In this document: piece after piece, positions 5,851 through 5,875 of the stretch
Layout of the letters: each line of letters starts with the position of its first letter
How positions within the stretch are numbered: the first letter of the stretch is position 1
Source of the DNA: Acidobacteriota bacterium
Lineage (GTDB): Bacteria; Acidobacteriota; Holophagae; Thermotomaculales; Thermotomaculaceae
DNA: 5,875 bases
Assembly: GCA_015487755.1 (NCBI GenBank)
Contig: WFPG01000140.1
Span: 1 to 5,875, forward strand
Direction: 5' to 3'
Made by a program: the position numbers and the translations under genes
The notes under the pieces: model-generated
Database searches by the model: none
Seen by the model: only the letters and a program-made list of their open reading frames with translations
Told to the model about the DNA's origin: nothing

Positions 5851-5875
5851 TTAAAAAAATTCCTTAACATTATAT
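5851..5875 (-). other. right window edge: possible -10 box or 3' end of an upstream gene
   Basis: On the minus strand, TATAAT (5869-5874) is a perfect -10 box. It would place a start near 5862, about 27 bases before the propeller gene ATG; the -35 would lie outside the window. The same bases can be read as the end of an upstream gene: one frame gives YNVKEFF then TAA at 5851-5853, which would leave a 15-base gap. A second frame runs open to a TGA at 5832-5834 that overlaps the ATG. The window ends too soon to decide. Confidence 0.45.

Noticed and set aside
5832..5870. Twelve-codon leader peptide ending in a TGA that overlaps the propeller start
   Set aside because: The ATG lies within the candidate -10 box, upstream of the predicted transcription start, and has no ribosome site in view. 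It is kept only as an ambiguity of the window edge.

Overview
The window is AT-rich bacterial DNA. It has strong Shine-Dalgarno sites, sigma70-type promoter boxes and short intergenic gaps. AGG is the dominant arginine codon: 14 of the 19 Arg codons I read in three genes. No gene fixes the taxon. The secreted propeller plus Ig-like protein resembles, from memory, a family common in Acidobacteriota, so that is a weak guess at the source. The first 25 bases are not biological: they match the 3' part of the Illumina Nextera Read 1 adapter, including the 19-bp Tn5 mosaic end. The left edge is therefore a library or assembly artefact.

Left part (26-1334). A truncated minus-strand reading frame looks like the start of a small helix-turn-helix protein. 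It follows a rho-independent terminator that ends a minus-strand rubrerythrin-type diiron protein gene (194-652). A 119-bp AT-rich intergenic region carries two back-to-back promoters whose -35 boxes form an inverted repeat. One drives the diiron gene leftward. The other drives tRNA-Arg(CCT) rightward (772-848). A free methionine-R-sulfoxide reductase gene (msrC, 879-1334) starts 30 bp after the tRNA with no clear promoter of its own, so it is probably on the same transcript.

Right part (1327-5835, minus strand). This is a tight three-gene series: a 671-aa secreted protein with a seven-bladed beta-propeller and C-terminal beta-sandwich domains, then deoB (phosphopentomutase), then a thymidine/pyrimidine-nucleoside phosphorylase. 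The gaps are 10 and 8 bases. The phosphorylase releases base and (deoxy)ribose-1-phosphate, and DeoB converts that to the 5-phosphate for central metabolism. No deoC aldolase is in view. The last gene converges on msrC with an 8-bp overlap and no terminator.

I see no defence system, mobile element or CRISPR array. The most interesting points are the secreted propeller protein ahead of two nucleoside-salvage genes, the altered phosphorylase signature, the tRNA-msrC arrangement, the mirrored divergent promoters and the adapter at the left end.
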